64,000 nt of DNA from an uncultured bacterium. Lineage in GTDB: Bacteria > Bacillota_I > Bacilli_A > RFN20 > CAG-826. Positions 8,013 to 16,387 of the stretch are shown here, in pieces. Where the stretch lies: contig CASGDR010000001.1 of NCBI GenBank assembly GCA_949300345.1, forward strand, positions 195,835 to 259,834. The letters are read 5' to 3'. A program made the translations under genes and the position numbers. How positions within the stretch are numbered: the stretch's first letter is position 1; each line of letters begins with the position of its first letter. A model generated the notes under the pieces. It was not told the DNA's origin. It was given only the letters and a program-made list of their open reading frames with translations, and made no database searches.

Positions 8013-9213
8013 CTGTTTCCTCCTTTTCCTCTCCGACTTGGTATTTGTTCGCCTTGTCGCTGTCGACAAAGTTGAGAGATTGAAGTCTCTTGTTCCCACC
8101 TTCTATGGGTTCAAGGCCAAGCAATGCCCTCGATTCGTTGATGGACATAATTCCCAAGGACATAAGCTTCTCTATCGCCGATACCTTGGTGGTCCATGAC
8201 GCATACTGGAGTCTCTCGGAATAGAACACTATCTCGGTTCCGCTCCTTAGCTCGTTGTCGGTCAAAAGCCCCAAAGAAAAAGCCTCCGACAACTGAATGG
8301 CCAGAGGTTCGATGGTCGTTTCGTAGAATGCATTGAATTCGTTCTCGTTGTATGAGTTTGAGAACACCGGAAGGCTCACCCCGAAATAGTCTAGAATCTT
8401 GCTTTGGATGAAGTTCAGCGTGTCCTTGTCGACCAATTTGGGGTCGAGGGAAATCGGCACGTATTCGCTTTTGAGATCCATCGGGACAATGGACGACTTG
8501 TTCTTCGAAGAGCCCTCCAAAGCCCTGTTGAAGGCCTCCACGGCCTTGTTTCGGTCTTCTTCCTTGAGGAGACCGTTGAGCTTCAGGATGCCCTTTATCT
8601 GGAAGGAACTGAAGACCGCCTTTTCCACTCCCTGAAGCAGGGCTTCGTTTATCCCTAGGGTCTTGAGCAGGGCTTCGTGGCTTGACTTAGACCCGCTTCC
8701 GCCGAAGACGTCGTTCCCCGTGTAGAACCTTCGAAGGTGTATCACGTTCTCTTTTGGAAGAATGAACGACTCACCGCTCTCGAAATGGAACTTCAGGTAG
8801 TAGGTTTCCGCTTTGTCCACGATGGGCTCGACGATTATCGGGTTGAGCGGATAGAGTGACTTGAGCTCCAACGTCTCCCTGTCGTAGAGCGGATAGACGA
8901 AGGCGTTGTCGTTGAGCAAAAGCAAGCTAACCACCTTATAGAGGAACTGATAAGGCGTCATGTATTCGCTCGGCTTCGACTTCAACAAAAAAGAGAGGTT
9001 CCTGTTCCTCTCCGTGATGATTCCGTTATCGTCTCTTCTGATGCACCTGCCTTTGAGCTTTGCGCATTGGCTCGCTATCCTGTCGATGCATATCAGGACC
9101 ACGTCCGAGTTCGTTATCCTGTCCCCGAACGGAGTCAAAGGAAGAGCGATGTCGTTAATAAAACCGATGGCATCAAAATTCTCCAATTTCTTCTTTTTTC
9201 TTTTAAAAATCAC
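7966..9213 (-). CDS. Phage portal protein, HK97 family
   Basis: 415 residues from a GTG at 9213, chosen because AAGGAGGAG stands 8 nt upstream; the frame also extends 12 codons further without a ribosome site. The sequence has portal hallmarks: a polybasic start, the RNLSFLLKSKPSEYMTPYQF segment, and the LDYFGVSLPVFSNSYNENEF crown-side helix. Twelve copies form the packaging channel. An oddity is that the portal does not directly follow the terminase: a protease/lipoprotein unit sits between them. Confidence 0.9.
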   Translation of the reverse strand: MIFKRKKKKLENFDAIGFINDIALPLTPFGDRITNSDVVLICIDRIASQCAKLKGRCIRRDDNGIITERNRNLSFLLKSKPSEYMTPYQFLYKVVSLLLLNDNAFVYPLYDRETLELKSLYPLNPIIVEPIVDKAETYYLKFHFESGESFILPKENVIHLRRFYTGNDVFGGSGSKSSHEALLKTLGINEALLQGVEKAVFSSFQIKGILKLNGLLKEEDRNKAVEAFNRALEGSSKNKSSIVPMDLKSEYVPISLDPKLVDKDTLNFIQSKILDYFGVSLPVFSNSYNENEFNAFYETTIEPLAIQLSEAFSLGLLTDNELRSGTEIVFYSERLQYASWTTKVSAIEKLMSLGIMSINESRALLGLEPIEGGNKRLQSLNFVDSDKANKYQVGEEKEETDGKGNSNSNAEPNKQ

Positions 9214-9242
9214 ACAGAAACTCCTCCTTTTTGCGTAAATCA

Positions 9243-9276
9243 AACACAAAAGAAAATGGGCTCAATCAAGAGCCCA
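9243..9276 (-). terminator. Rho-independent terminator of the cargo unit
   Basis: On the minus strand a 7-bp stem TGGGCTC/GAGCCCA (9257-9276, 6-nt loop) is followed by TTTTCTTTTG. It lies just after the secreted protease gene and before the portal start, closing the inserted lipoprotein-protease unit. Confidence 0.75.
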
Positions 9277-9303
9277 CTAAACCAATAATGAACGTTACTG
9301 GAA

Positions 9304-10872
9304 CTAAGCGATAAGGTTTTGATGGAGAGACAGGGTCTTGTTGTTGATGTCCAAATTATCTGCGAACGTGACAAGACGCTTCGATCCGTGCAGGATGGAC
9401 ACGGCGATGGAAGTCGCGAACCAGTTCTCGGAAATCTCGACATACTCATCGTCATAAGGAGCAATCTGGACGTCCTTCACGTCCGCTAGGCCGGTCCAAT
9501 TCTCGGCGTCGCCATAAAAGCACATCTTCGAATTGTAGTATGCCGTGACCTCGAACGGGTTGGGATTGTAGATTCTTATTTTCCAGGTCGATCCTGACTT
9601 GGAATGGATGAAGAGCGAAACGTATTCGGGAAGCTCATCCCCGGTCACGAAGCTGTTCATGAAATAGAACATGAAGGAGTCGATTCGGCAGCCACCCGTA
9701 TATGGGCCGTTTGCGTCGCTTGACATATACGTGAAAATTCCACAAACGTAATCGTTGCCATTGACGGTCACCTGATACGGGGAACCGCTTTGGCCGGCGA
9801 CGGCATCCATGTCCGTCCTGTAGTACCATCCGTTGCTCTCGAAGTCGGTCATTTTCCCAGAAACTTCATACATATACCCGTTCTTGTCGCCGGGATAGCC
9901 GAACGTCGTCATGGGATAGTTCTGCTCATAGAAATTGCCAATCTTTCCGTTCCAGCCCGTCGTGTTCCCGATGGGCTCACTGAGTTTGCAGCACGCCCAA
10001 TCCTTCTGGACGTTCAGATAGTATTCATTTTCGAGGTAGATGCGTTCTACGTCTACTTCGCCATATGGATATGAATTGCCGTTCCGCGCCGGATAGTAAA
10101 TGATTTCGTCAGGGAACCTCGGGTTGGAAAGGTTGTCCTCGTACCTTGTATCTGGATTTCCGTCCTCGTCCGTGAAGGTGTTCGTCACGTCACCATAGAC
10201 GCAGTGCCCAGCCGTTACGAGGAGGTCTGGCCCCTCAAGGAAAGCGGTGCCGATGAAAGATCTGTCTTCGTATTGACCATTGCTTCTGTTGTAAACGTTC
10301 TTGTAAATAGTTAGAAGAAATCCCGCATAACGATATGGCGATGACAGTGTATCCTCCACCATCACTCTGTCATCAGTACCGATAATTCCTCCTTCTGAAA
10401 GAGGGACTATGGTTCCGTCATCAACCAACAATGGGTCGTATCCCTCCGTATAGATGGAGACGGAGCCATCGGAGTTCACGAACGAGTGCACCTCAGCCGT
10501 TTCAGCCAATGGCTCGGAAGCACTCATAAGAGAATAGGAGTTGTCATCGTAGGCAAACTGACGATAGGAATAATCGTGCTCATCGAAATAGAAATAGTCT
10601 ACGGAGCCGTCCACAAGGCTTTTCGTGACCATGTTCCACGATTCCCTGGGTGTGGCGGAAACCAAGACCTCCGGCTTTTCCGTTGGAATCAGTGTGTCAG
10701 CTGGCATGGCATCCGTTTCGTCCGAAAATGATTGAGCGGCCTTCCGGGGAGAAGGCGTATCCCGCATATTTACCGAAGAAAGGGAATCGGGATTTATGCC
10801 GATGCCTGTTCCCGTGGTCACGAGAAAACCGAGTGAAGCGAAGACGGACAAGAAAATGACCCTGAGTTTCAT
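9304..10872 (-). CDS. Secreted trypsin-like (V8/glutamyl-type) serine protease, prophage cargo
   Basis: 522 residues. An N-terminal signal peptide (MKLRVIFLSVFASLGFLVTT) is followed by a propeptide-like stretch to about 170. The S1-type catalytic domain has His223 (LVTAGHC), Asp291 (KDWACC) and Ser362 (GQSGSP), and the C-terminal ~130 residues form a beta-rich tail. It should act outside the cell. Start codon overlaps the lipoprotein stop (ATGA) with GAGGAGGAAAG upstream. Its place between terminase and portal, with its own promoter and terminator, marks it as accessory cargo and not a structural gene. The substrate cannot be told from sequence. Confidence 0.85.
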   Translation of the reverse strand: MKLRVIFLSVFASLGFLVTTGTGIGINPDSLSSVNMRDTPSPRKAAQSFSDETDAMPADTLIPTEKPEVLVSATPRESWNMVTKSLVDGSVDYFYFDEHDYSYRQFAYDDNSYSLMSASEPLAETAEVHSFVNSDGSVSIYTEGYDPLLVDDGTIVPLSEGGIIGTDDRVMVEDTLSSPYRYAGFLLTIYKNVYNRSNGQYEDRSFIGTAFLEGPDLLVTAGHCVYGDVTNTFTDEDGNPDTRYEDNLSNPRFPDEIIYYPARNGNSYPYGEVDVERIYLENEYYLNVQKDWACCKLSEPIGNTTGWNGKIGNFYEQNYPMTTFGYPGDKNGYMYEVSGKMTDFESNGWYYRTDMDAVAGQSGSPYQVTVNGNDYVCGIFTYMSSDANGPYTGGCRIDSFMFYFMNSFVTGDELPEYVSLFIHSKSGSTWKIRIYNPNPFEVTAYYNSKMCFYGDAENWTGLADVKDVQIAPYDDEYVEISENWFATSIAVSILHGSKRLVTFADNLDINNKTLSLHQNLIA

Positions 10873-11285
10873 CGCACGCTTTCCTCCTCGATAAGACTTG
10901 TGTTGACGTATTGGAGTAGCATGTAACTAGCTTGGACAATAATTCTATCATGATAATCGGTATCGACTATCGAATAGACGGGAAGATATTTCTTGTCGTA
11001 GTCGTAAACATAAAAGTCAGCGACAACTCCATAAATGTAATCTTCCTCACGCTCGAACGTCTCGGCATCTTCCTCACGAATGATGAAACCGATGAGCTCA
11101 TCGCGCTTTCTTATGTCAATCTCGCCACCATAACCTGAATAATCGACATCTCCAAAGCGAAAGACCTGATCCATACTAAAACAGAAAAATGGAGAATTAT
11201 TGGTAGTATACTCGCTATGGTTTCCACATCCCGTTAACAGACCGACTCCAGCGAATAGGATTGTCAGAAAGCGAAAAGGTTTCAT
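10869..11285 (-). CDS. Lipoprotein, prophage cargo, function unknown
   Basis: 138 residues from the ATG at 11285, which follows AAAAAGGAGGTAGACAAA. Lipoprotein signal MKPFRFLTILFAGVGLLTGC ends in lipobox LLTGC, so it should be anchored on the outer face of the membrane. The rest is acidic and beta-rich and resembles no family I recognise. It is the first gene of a two-gene operon with the secreted protease and could be an inhibitor, immunity protein or partner of it; this is inference from pairing alone. Confidence 0.7.
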   Translation of the reverse strand: MKPFRFLTILFAGVGLLTGCGNHSEYTTNNSPFFCFSMDQVFRFGDVDYSGYGGEIDIRKRDELIGFIIREEDAETFEREEDYIYGVVADFYVYDYDKKYLPVYSIVDTDYHDRIIVQASYMLLQYVNTSLIEEESVR

Positions 11286-11307
11286 TTTGTCTACCTCCTT
11301 TTTAGAT

Positions 11308-11336
11308 AACATATCATTCATGAGGCCTTTTTTCAA
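11308..11336 (-). promoter_or_regulatory. Promoter of the lipoprotein-protease cargo unit
   Basis: On the minus strand TTGAAA (11331-11336) and TATGTT (11308-11313) are separated by 17 nt and lie about 25 nt before the lipoprotein start. A sigma-A-type promoter here would let the cargo be expressed in the lysogen independently of the late genes. Confidence 0.6.
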
Positions 11337-11379
11337 CAAGTAAATATTGACAAATGTATCGCAATATGATAAATGCGCT

Positions 11380-13038
11380 TCATTCAGTCATTGCCTCATA
11401 GTCCAACTTATACCTAGTCAAAGTCGCATAAGCGATAATAGTCGCTACCGTTCCATCTATCCTTTTTAGCCTTGAATTAAGCTTCGATGGCTGGATGTTC
11501 CCGTTCACATCGACCTTCGCTTGGGTATTGGCTAGGCACCACTTGATGATTGGGTTATTGTTATAGTTAAGTACGTGGTTCCTTAAATCCGCCTCAAGCT
11601 GCTTCATGGGTTCAGAAAGTGTATATACGCCCTGTCTTATCTTCACCATCTCAAAGCCCATGTCCTCCATTTCCTTCACCCAATACTGGGAATTCCAAGG
11701 ATCATAACCAACCCATAAAGGACGAATATCATACTTATCGATCATGCTTCTGAACCACTGGGTAACCAAACTGAAGTCATTTTGAGAGCCTTCCGTCAAA
11801 GTGATGTAGCCCTTCTCTACCCAAATGTCATAGGGAACATTATCTTCCTGAATTCTTTCCCTAAGCACATCGCTAGGCATGAAGAAATGGGATATTAAGT
11901 ATTTCTTACCTTCCTTTTCTACGTATAAGACTGCAGCAGTCAAATCGGTGGTCGAAGATAAATCAACTCCACCTATCGCATAACTTCCTCTCAAATCATC
12001 GATATTGAATGTGTCTTTGTTCTCGATGTCCTTGAAGTTGAGCCATGAGCCGTCCTCCGTTTGCTTGATATTAAAGTCCTTGCATAACATCGTGACTCTA
12101 GTCGCTAGGTCGTTCTTAGATTTGTTCATCAAGTCTTCCAAATAACTCATTTGCTTAATTTCGCCTAAGCTAGGGTTGCTCTTTATCCAAGTCTTGGGAT
12201 CGTTAAAGATCTCTTCCTGCGAGTCCTGGGTATATAGCCAAGGAAGCACACGTTCGTCATCAATCTCGCCTTTGATGATCTTCCTAGCGTATTCGAGTTT
12301 GGAATCAAGAAAACCTCCAACAGTCACGCCTTCCGTAGTGATGATGAATATCAATGGTTCCTTCTTAGTCGATTGAGATTGCTTAATCGCATCATAGACC
12401 TTGCTATCGGTCATCTCATGGACTTCGTCGATACATCCCACTTCGATGTTATAGCCATCCTTATTTTTACTTTGCGCGGACATCTTCTTGATCTTGGATT
12501 TGTTGAGAGAGCTTCTCTTGTCGTTCTTCTTCCCGAACTTGATGCAGAAGATGTTCTTACTAGTCCTCTTCTCTAGAGTTGGACTAGCTTCCCTCATGTT
12601 GTTTATCTCGTCGAAGAGGATGTTGGCTTGTTCACTAGTATTGGAAGCACATACGATATCGACACCACGAGAAAGGAAGAACTCCGCCAAGTCAATGCCT
12701 GCAATGAAGGTGGTCTTGCCGTTCTTACGAGCAATGAGCAATATGACTTCATTGAATCTTCTAAGCTTCGTATCGCTCATCTTGAAGCCGTATGAGACTT
12801 GAAGAAAAGCCTTCTCCCACAACGTGAGCTTGAATGGCTGACCTGTGAATGGGGATTTGGTGTGTTTGCAGAAAGTCTCGATGAAATCTATGCGGATGGA
12901 ACCTGGCCTCAAATCGAAGAAATACCTAGGATTAGAGAGGTCTTTGTATAGATTGTCGAGGGTTTTCATTAGTTCCTTGCCAACCAAGATCTCACCGCTT
13001 TTGACTTTCTCGTAATATTCCAAGAAGTAATTGTTCAT
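11380..13038 (-). CDS. terL: Terminase large subunit
   Basis: 552 residues with an N-terminal ATPase (Walker A IARKNGKTTFIAG, Walker B-like VGCIDEVHEM) and a C-terminal nuclease region with Asp/Glu-rich segments (GGVDLSSTTDLTAAV, WVGYDPWNSQYW). It translocates phage DNA into the prohead and cuts it. It overlaps the small subunit stop by 4 nt. Downstream come the cargo unit and then the portal. Confidence 0.93.
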   Translation of the reverse strand: MNNYFLEYYEKVKSGEILVGKELMKTLDNLYKDLSNPRYFFDLRPGSIRIDFIETFCKHTKSPFTGQPFKLTLWEKAFLQVSYGFKMSDTKLRRFNEVILLIARKNGKTTFIAGIDLAEFFLSRGVDIVCASNTSEQANILFDEINNMREASPTLEKRTSKNIFCIKFGKKNDKRSSLNKSKIKKMSAQSKNKDGYNIEVGCIDEVHEMTDSKVYDAIKQSQSTKKEPLIFIITTEGVTVGGFLDSKLEYARKIIKGEIDDERVLPWLYTQDSQEEIFNDPKTWIKSNPSLGEIKQMSYLEDLMNKSKNDLATRVTMLCKDFNIKQTEDGSWLNFKDIENKDTFNIDDLRGSYAIGGVDLSSTTDLTAAVLYVEKEGKKYLISHFFMPSDVLRERIQEDNVPYDIWVEKGYITLTEGSQNDFSLVTQWFRSMIDKYDIRPLWVGYDPWNSQYWVKEMEDMGFEMVKIRQGVYTLSEPMKQLEADLRNHVLNYNNNPIIKWCLANTQAKVDVNGNIQPSKLNSRLKRIDGTVATIIAYATLTRYKLDYEAMTE

Positions 13039-13382
13039 CTTTCCTCTACAGCCTTCTTGATAAATTCATCGAAGGCATCGTCCTCTTCAGTGACATCAGT
13101 ATCCAAGATGGAGTTAAGGGTCTTTATGATCCCTTGGTAGACGCTTAGCATCGATAGATAGGACTTCAAGTTGGGATTGGTTCTGGTCGTTCCTTTGTTA
13201 GAGACTTGAACAGTCCCTTGTTTCTTGATGGTCTTTTCCAAGCCTCTAAGCTCGATGGTAAGGAACGCCACCTTCTTAAGAAGCTCGTCCACCAAGGGGA
13301 GCTTGTCCTCGTTGCCATCCGAAAAGAGGCCCTTGAGCCTCCCGTATTCCTTGTAGACGCAATTGCTGTCGTCGTTACTCAT
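13035..13382 (-). CDS. terS: Terminase small subunit, P27-like
   Basis: 115 residues, helical, with TRTNPNLKSYLSMLSVYQGI resembling the conserved NP-x-(5)-Y helix of P27-type small terminases, and immediately upstream of the large subunit with a 4-nt overlap. It recognises the packaging site and recruits the large subunit. A second HTH protein at 18.7-19.3 kb is another candidate DNA-recognition factor. Confidence 0.7.
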   Translation of the reverse strand: MSNDDSNCVYKEYGRLKGLFSDGNEDKLPLVDELLKKVAFLTIELRGLEKTIKKQGTVQVSNKGTTRTNPNLKSYLSMLSVYQGIIKTLNSILDTDVTEEDDAFDEFIKKAVEER

Positions 13383-13812
13383 TCAGTCTCACTCCTTTCA
13401 GAAGCCTCGTGGGGATAACCAGAACGTTCGGCTTGTAAGGGGCTTTCAGGGCCTTACGCGCGGTCGAAGCCAATTCGGCGGGTTCCTCTTCGCATCCCTT
13501 AACGAAAGCGAACGTGAGCCCCAGCTTTGCGTTTGTCTTGAAGGCGATGCTCTTCCCGACGAAAAGCTCGATGTCGCTTGGCTTCCAATAGCCGTCGCTG
13601 GTCTTGTGGGTTTGGACCTTGCCGTTCGTGATGAGCATGGCGATTGGGCTTCTTTGGTAGGCGCTTAGGAAATACCTAAACGGAATGACCGCCCTTACAT
13701 TGCACTGAAGGCATACGCTCCCATGAATCAAAGGCTCGCCGTTGTTCGGGTAGCGTTCCAGCAGGTGCCCGCAGAGTGGGCATCTCCTTCTTTTCTCAGT
13801 AATAGCATCCAT
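13375..13812 (-). CDS. Zinc-ribbon prophage protein of unknown function
   Basis: 145 residues. The N-terminus has two Cys pairs, RRCPLCGHL and SVCLQCNVR, about 20 residues apart, a likely zinc ribbon. The rest is mixed alpha/beta. No family recognised. It overlaps the small terminase gene and the preceding small gene, so it belongs to the same transcript. Confidence 0.6.
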   Translation of the reverse strand: MDAITEKRRRCPLCGHLLERYPNNGEPLIHGSVCLQCNVRAVIPFRYFLSAYQRSPIAMLITNGKVQTHKTSDGYWKPSDIELFVGKSIAFKTNAKLGLTFAFVKGCEEEPAELASTARKALKAPYKPNVLVIPTRLLKGVRLNE

Positions 13813-14023
13813 CGTCCTTCACCGTCCTTTTGAATATTTCCACACATTCCTTATAGGCTTCGTCGTCCTCGGCTATGAACCTGTAGTCTTCCTCGCTTGC
13901 CTCGTCCGGAACCCCGTAGGTAAGCCAAGAGTCGATGAGTTCCTCGTCGTTCACCGAGTGCATGAAATCGTCCATCGCCTTGAGCTGTTCGACTCTGTTC
14001 TTGATCGTCGTCTCGCTTGCCAT
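13796..14023 (-). CDS. Small acidic prophage protein, unknown
   Basis: 75 residues, strongly acidic, with a helical start (TTIKNRVEQLKAMDDFMHSV). The ATG follows AAGGAGGCGGAATAGAG, a good ribosome site. It lies between the GGCT-like gene and the zinc-ribbon gene. No family recognised. Confidence 0.55.
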   Translation of the reverse strand: MASETTIKNRVEQLKAMDDFMHSVNDEELIDSWLTYGVPDEASEEDYRFIAEDDEAYKECVEIFKRTVKDDGCYY

Positions 14024-14025
14024 CT

Positions 14026-14445
14026 CTATTCCGCCTCCTTGTAGGCCCTGAAGAGGTAGGATTGGTCGAAGCCAAAGTCCCTATAGCCTTCCATGCACGT
14101 GTTGAGGTAATGGATGTCGGGAAGCATCACTCCCCTTATCCTCTCGTTCATGACGTAGACGAGCGCCTTGATGGGCTTGCCATTCAACTCAACCTTTAGG
14201 CATTCCTTCCTGTAGTGGGTCGGATAACCCTCGTATCTATCGAGCGCCCTTTCGTCCGCCTCGTCGATTTCGAATATCCCAAGCGGGACTTCTGCCCCCT
14301 TCTCTTCCTTGATGGTGAGGTAGTACCTGAACTCCAATGCCCAATCCTTGAGCATATAGGTGCCGACCTTCTTGGCGTTGGGGCACCTTCTCTCCATCTG
14401 CCTTAGGTTCAGATTCGAGCCGTAGGCCAAGTAATGCTTCTTCAT
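14026..14445 (-). CDS. Gamma-glutamylcyclotransferase-like (GGCT/AIG2) protein
   Basis: 139 residues with the GGCT signature: YLAYGSNLN near the start, then GIFEIDEADERALDRYEGYP, where the Glu/Asp-rich strand and YEG-P segment define the fold, and a late YVMNE strand. GGCT-type enzymes release 5-oxoproline from gamma-glutamyl amides. It follows an amidoligase gene by a single junction (14445/14446). The pair could therefore form and break gamma-glutamyl-type amide bonds; the substrate is unknown. GGAGGAGCG precedes the start. Confidence 0.85.
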   Translation of the reverse strand: MKKHYLAYGSNLNLRQMERRCPNAKKVGTYMLKDWALEFRYYLTIKEEKGAEVPLGIFEIDEADERALDRYEGYPTHYRKECLKVELNGKPIKALVYVMNERIRGVMLPDIHYLNTCMEGYRDFGFDQSYLFRAYKEAE

Positions 14446-15375
14446 TTATCTCGCTCCTCCCAATGTCTGCGTCGCTTCCCTGCTTCCGAATCTCCAAGCG
14501 CTGCATCCGTCCAAGGCGTGGGTCAAGTGCTCCCTGCAGTTCTTGAACTCGTCACCGATGAGACCCAAGCGGTTGAGGTAGGTCCTCATGGCGAACTTCT
14601 CGTTCTCGACCTGCGGCTTCTTGCTCGATGCGCATTTCTGAGCGAGGGCTTGGTGGTTGAGCGCCAAGGAGAGGACGATGTAGCTCCTGACCTTCCCGGC
14701 GTGGAGCTCCGAATTGAACCCCCTAAGCTCGACCGTGTGGTTCCCGGTGAAGAAGCTATGGAGGTTGAGGAAGTGGTATCTGGAATCGTGGTAATGCGTG
14801 TTTCTGGTTCCGTAGTAGCCGTCGTACCAGATGTCGGCGAGCTCCTCCATGGTCTTCGGGTGCTTCTTGTTGATCGAGGTCACGAGGTGCTCGTCCATCT
14901 TCTTGCAGAACCTCATCCTCTCCTGCTTGATTTCTAGAGCCTTGTAGAGGAGGTCGTTCTTTGAGGCGATGATGTTGATGAGATTCCTGATGGTCCTCGC
15001 GTCGTGGTCCGCCCCGTCGAGGTGGATGTGGATACCGCAAGAAGCGTTTGTGAACCCGCCGGTCTTTCTGAGCTGTCTAACTATCTCTTGAAGAGTGTTG
15101 ATGTCCTCGTCGTAGGTGAGGATTGGGCTCACTAACTCGCAGGAGTAATCCCTTGAGGCGCTGACGGTTTCCCCATTCCTCTTTGTCTGGCATCTTAGGG
15201 AGCCGTCGTACATGACCTTCCATTTCCTGCCGTCGGGCGCCTTGATGACCTTCGTGTCATAGTAGTCGTGTGCTTCCTCGATGGTTCCGCCAAGGTAGTC
15301 TGCGACGATCCTGCCGGCCTTGTTTCTGGTGAGCCCCGTGAACTCGATCTCGATGCCGAATCTTTCTTTGAACAT
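14446..15375 (-). CDS. Amidoligase (COOH-NH2 ligase, glutamine-synthetase fold)
   Basis: 309 residues. Signature blocks of the amidoligase family appear in order: FGIEIEFTG near residue 5, the middle ELVSPIL (about 85), GIHIHLDG (about 113) with metal-binding His residues, and the late VELRGFNSELHAGKV. These enzymes join an amine to a carboxylate using ATP. Starts after GGAAAGAGGCAAGACACT. The partner gene is GGCT-like. Upstream 15376-15671 is a non-coding gap with no feature I can support beyond a weak hairpin near 15395. Role in a prophage is unknown: peptide, protein or cell-wall peptide modification are all possible. Confidence 0.85.
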   Translation of the reverse strand: MFKERFGIEIEFTGLTRNKAGRIVADYLGGTIEEAHDYYDTKVIKAPDGRKWKVMYDGSLRCQTKRNGETVSASRDYSCELVSPILTYDEDINTLQEIVRQLRKTGGFTNASCGIHIHLDGADHDARTIRNLINIIASKNDLLYKALEIKQERMRFCKKMDEHLVTSINKKHPKTMEELADIWYDGYYGTRNTHYHDSRYHFLNLHSFFTGNHTVELRGFNSELHAGKVRSYIVLSLALNHQALAQKCASSKKPQVENEKFAMRTYLNRLGLIGDEFKNCREHLTHALDGCSAWRFGSREATQTLGGAR

Positions 15376-15671
15376 AGTGTCTTGCCTCTTTCCCGAAGGT
15401 GTGTTTCTTCACCCTTCGCACGTATATACATCGCTCTGAAAAGACACGATAGCAACTCAATTTTCGATACATTCCCGACTATTTTTCGGAAGAATGAAAA
15501 CATGCCTTTCCTAGGGGAAAACACCGCAAAGCAAAGACCTTTTCATCGGCTGGCGATTTTTTGTTTGGTTTCCGGATTTTAGGTTTTCCGAAATATCCGC
15601 CCCGTATTTTTCGTGAGTCCCCCTCGACGGTACCCGGGCGATATTTCTCAGGCGCCTAGGGGGGAGGGTCG

Positions 15672-16055
15672 CTAGCGGTACTTCTCCCCCAGCCTGTTCG
15701 CCCAGGCCTCGGTGTAGAAGGAATAGTAGTCGACGTTATGCTTCTCCCTCCACTTGCCGAAGCATCCGCACCAGACAAGGCTAGGCAACCCGATCACGAA
15801 GAGCCATAGAGGACCTAGGATCAGGCTTTGGACCGTGTGCCCGTACTCGTGCTGGACGAGCCTCAAATCATATGGCGTTCTGGTGAAAATGAACATGCCA
15901 AGGCTAAGCGAACTGCCTAGCTTCCAAGTGGTGATCACCGCCCCATGGAACGCCCTGTGCTTTCTTGCTGCCAAAAACAAAAAGAGAACCACCCCTAGCA
16001 GGTTCTGGATGATTCCCCATGTCCATTGGACCAAGTAAAAAAGAACTTTCTTCAT
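15672..16055 (-). CDS. Small membrane protein with HEYGH motif
   Basis: 127 residues. Two hydrophobic segments (about 8-28 and 45-58) precede LVQHEYGHTVQSLILGP and a third hydrophobic stretch that ends VWCGCF; the C-terminus has YYSFYTEAWANRLGEKYR. HExxH is the zinc-metallopeptidase motif and Glu in TEAWAN could be a third ligand. It matches an uncharacterised membrane family widespread in Bacillota. Overlaps the HNH gene by 4 nt. Protease activity is not proven by the motif alone. Confidence 0.65.
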   Translation of the reverse strand: MKKVLFYLVQWTWGIIQNLLGVVLFLFLAARKHRAFHGAVITTWKLGSSLSLGMFIFTRTPYDLRLVQHEYGHTVQSLILGPLWLFVIGLPSLVWCGCFGKWREKHNVDYYSFYTEAWANRLGEKYR

Positions 16056-16387
16056 CTAATTTCCTCCTCCCTGACTTCGGCCAAGTCGCCGTCTTCGTTC
16101 CATCTGTATTTAGGCAATCTGCCGCCGAACCTTCCATGCATCTTGTTGTGGCATTCCTTGCAGAGAAGGAGGAGGTTATCCGGGTTCAAGGCGATAGATG
16201 GATCGTCCACGTTATCAAGCGTCAGATGTATCTTGTGATGGACCTCCGTCCCGGGCTTTCCGCAGATCTCGCATCTTCCCTTTGCCCTCAAAATAACCTC
16301 TTCCCTTACCTTGTGCCACGTGTCCGACTTGTAGAAGTTATGCAGACGCTTCGGCTGCAGCCTTCTTGAGTTCATTCGCTTTTCCAT
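16052..16387 (-). CDS. HNH endonuclease
   Basis: 111 residues with the complete HNH core: CEICGKPG, VHHKIHLTLDN, NPDNLLLLCKECHNKMHG, giving two Cys pairs for zinc and the His-Asn-His catalytic set. The YKSDTWHKVREEVILRA lead is typical of phage HNH proteins near the packaging genes, where they can assist terminase cutting. The start at 16387 overlaps metK by 50 nt; a second ATG at 16375 is possible. Confidence 0.85.
   Translation of the reverse strand: MEKRMNSRRLQPKRLHNFYKSDTWHKVREEVILRAKGRCEICGKPGTEVHHKIHLTLDNVDDPSIALNPDNLLLLCKECHNKMHGRFGGRLPKYRWNEDGDLAEVREEEIR

Noticed and set aside
15376-15671. A promoter or gene in the gap upstream of the amidoligase
   Set aside because: TATATA-like boxes occur but no matching -35 at 16-18 nt, and no frame with a ribosome site.
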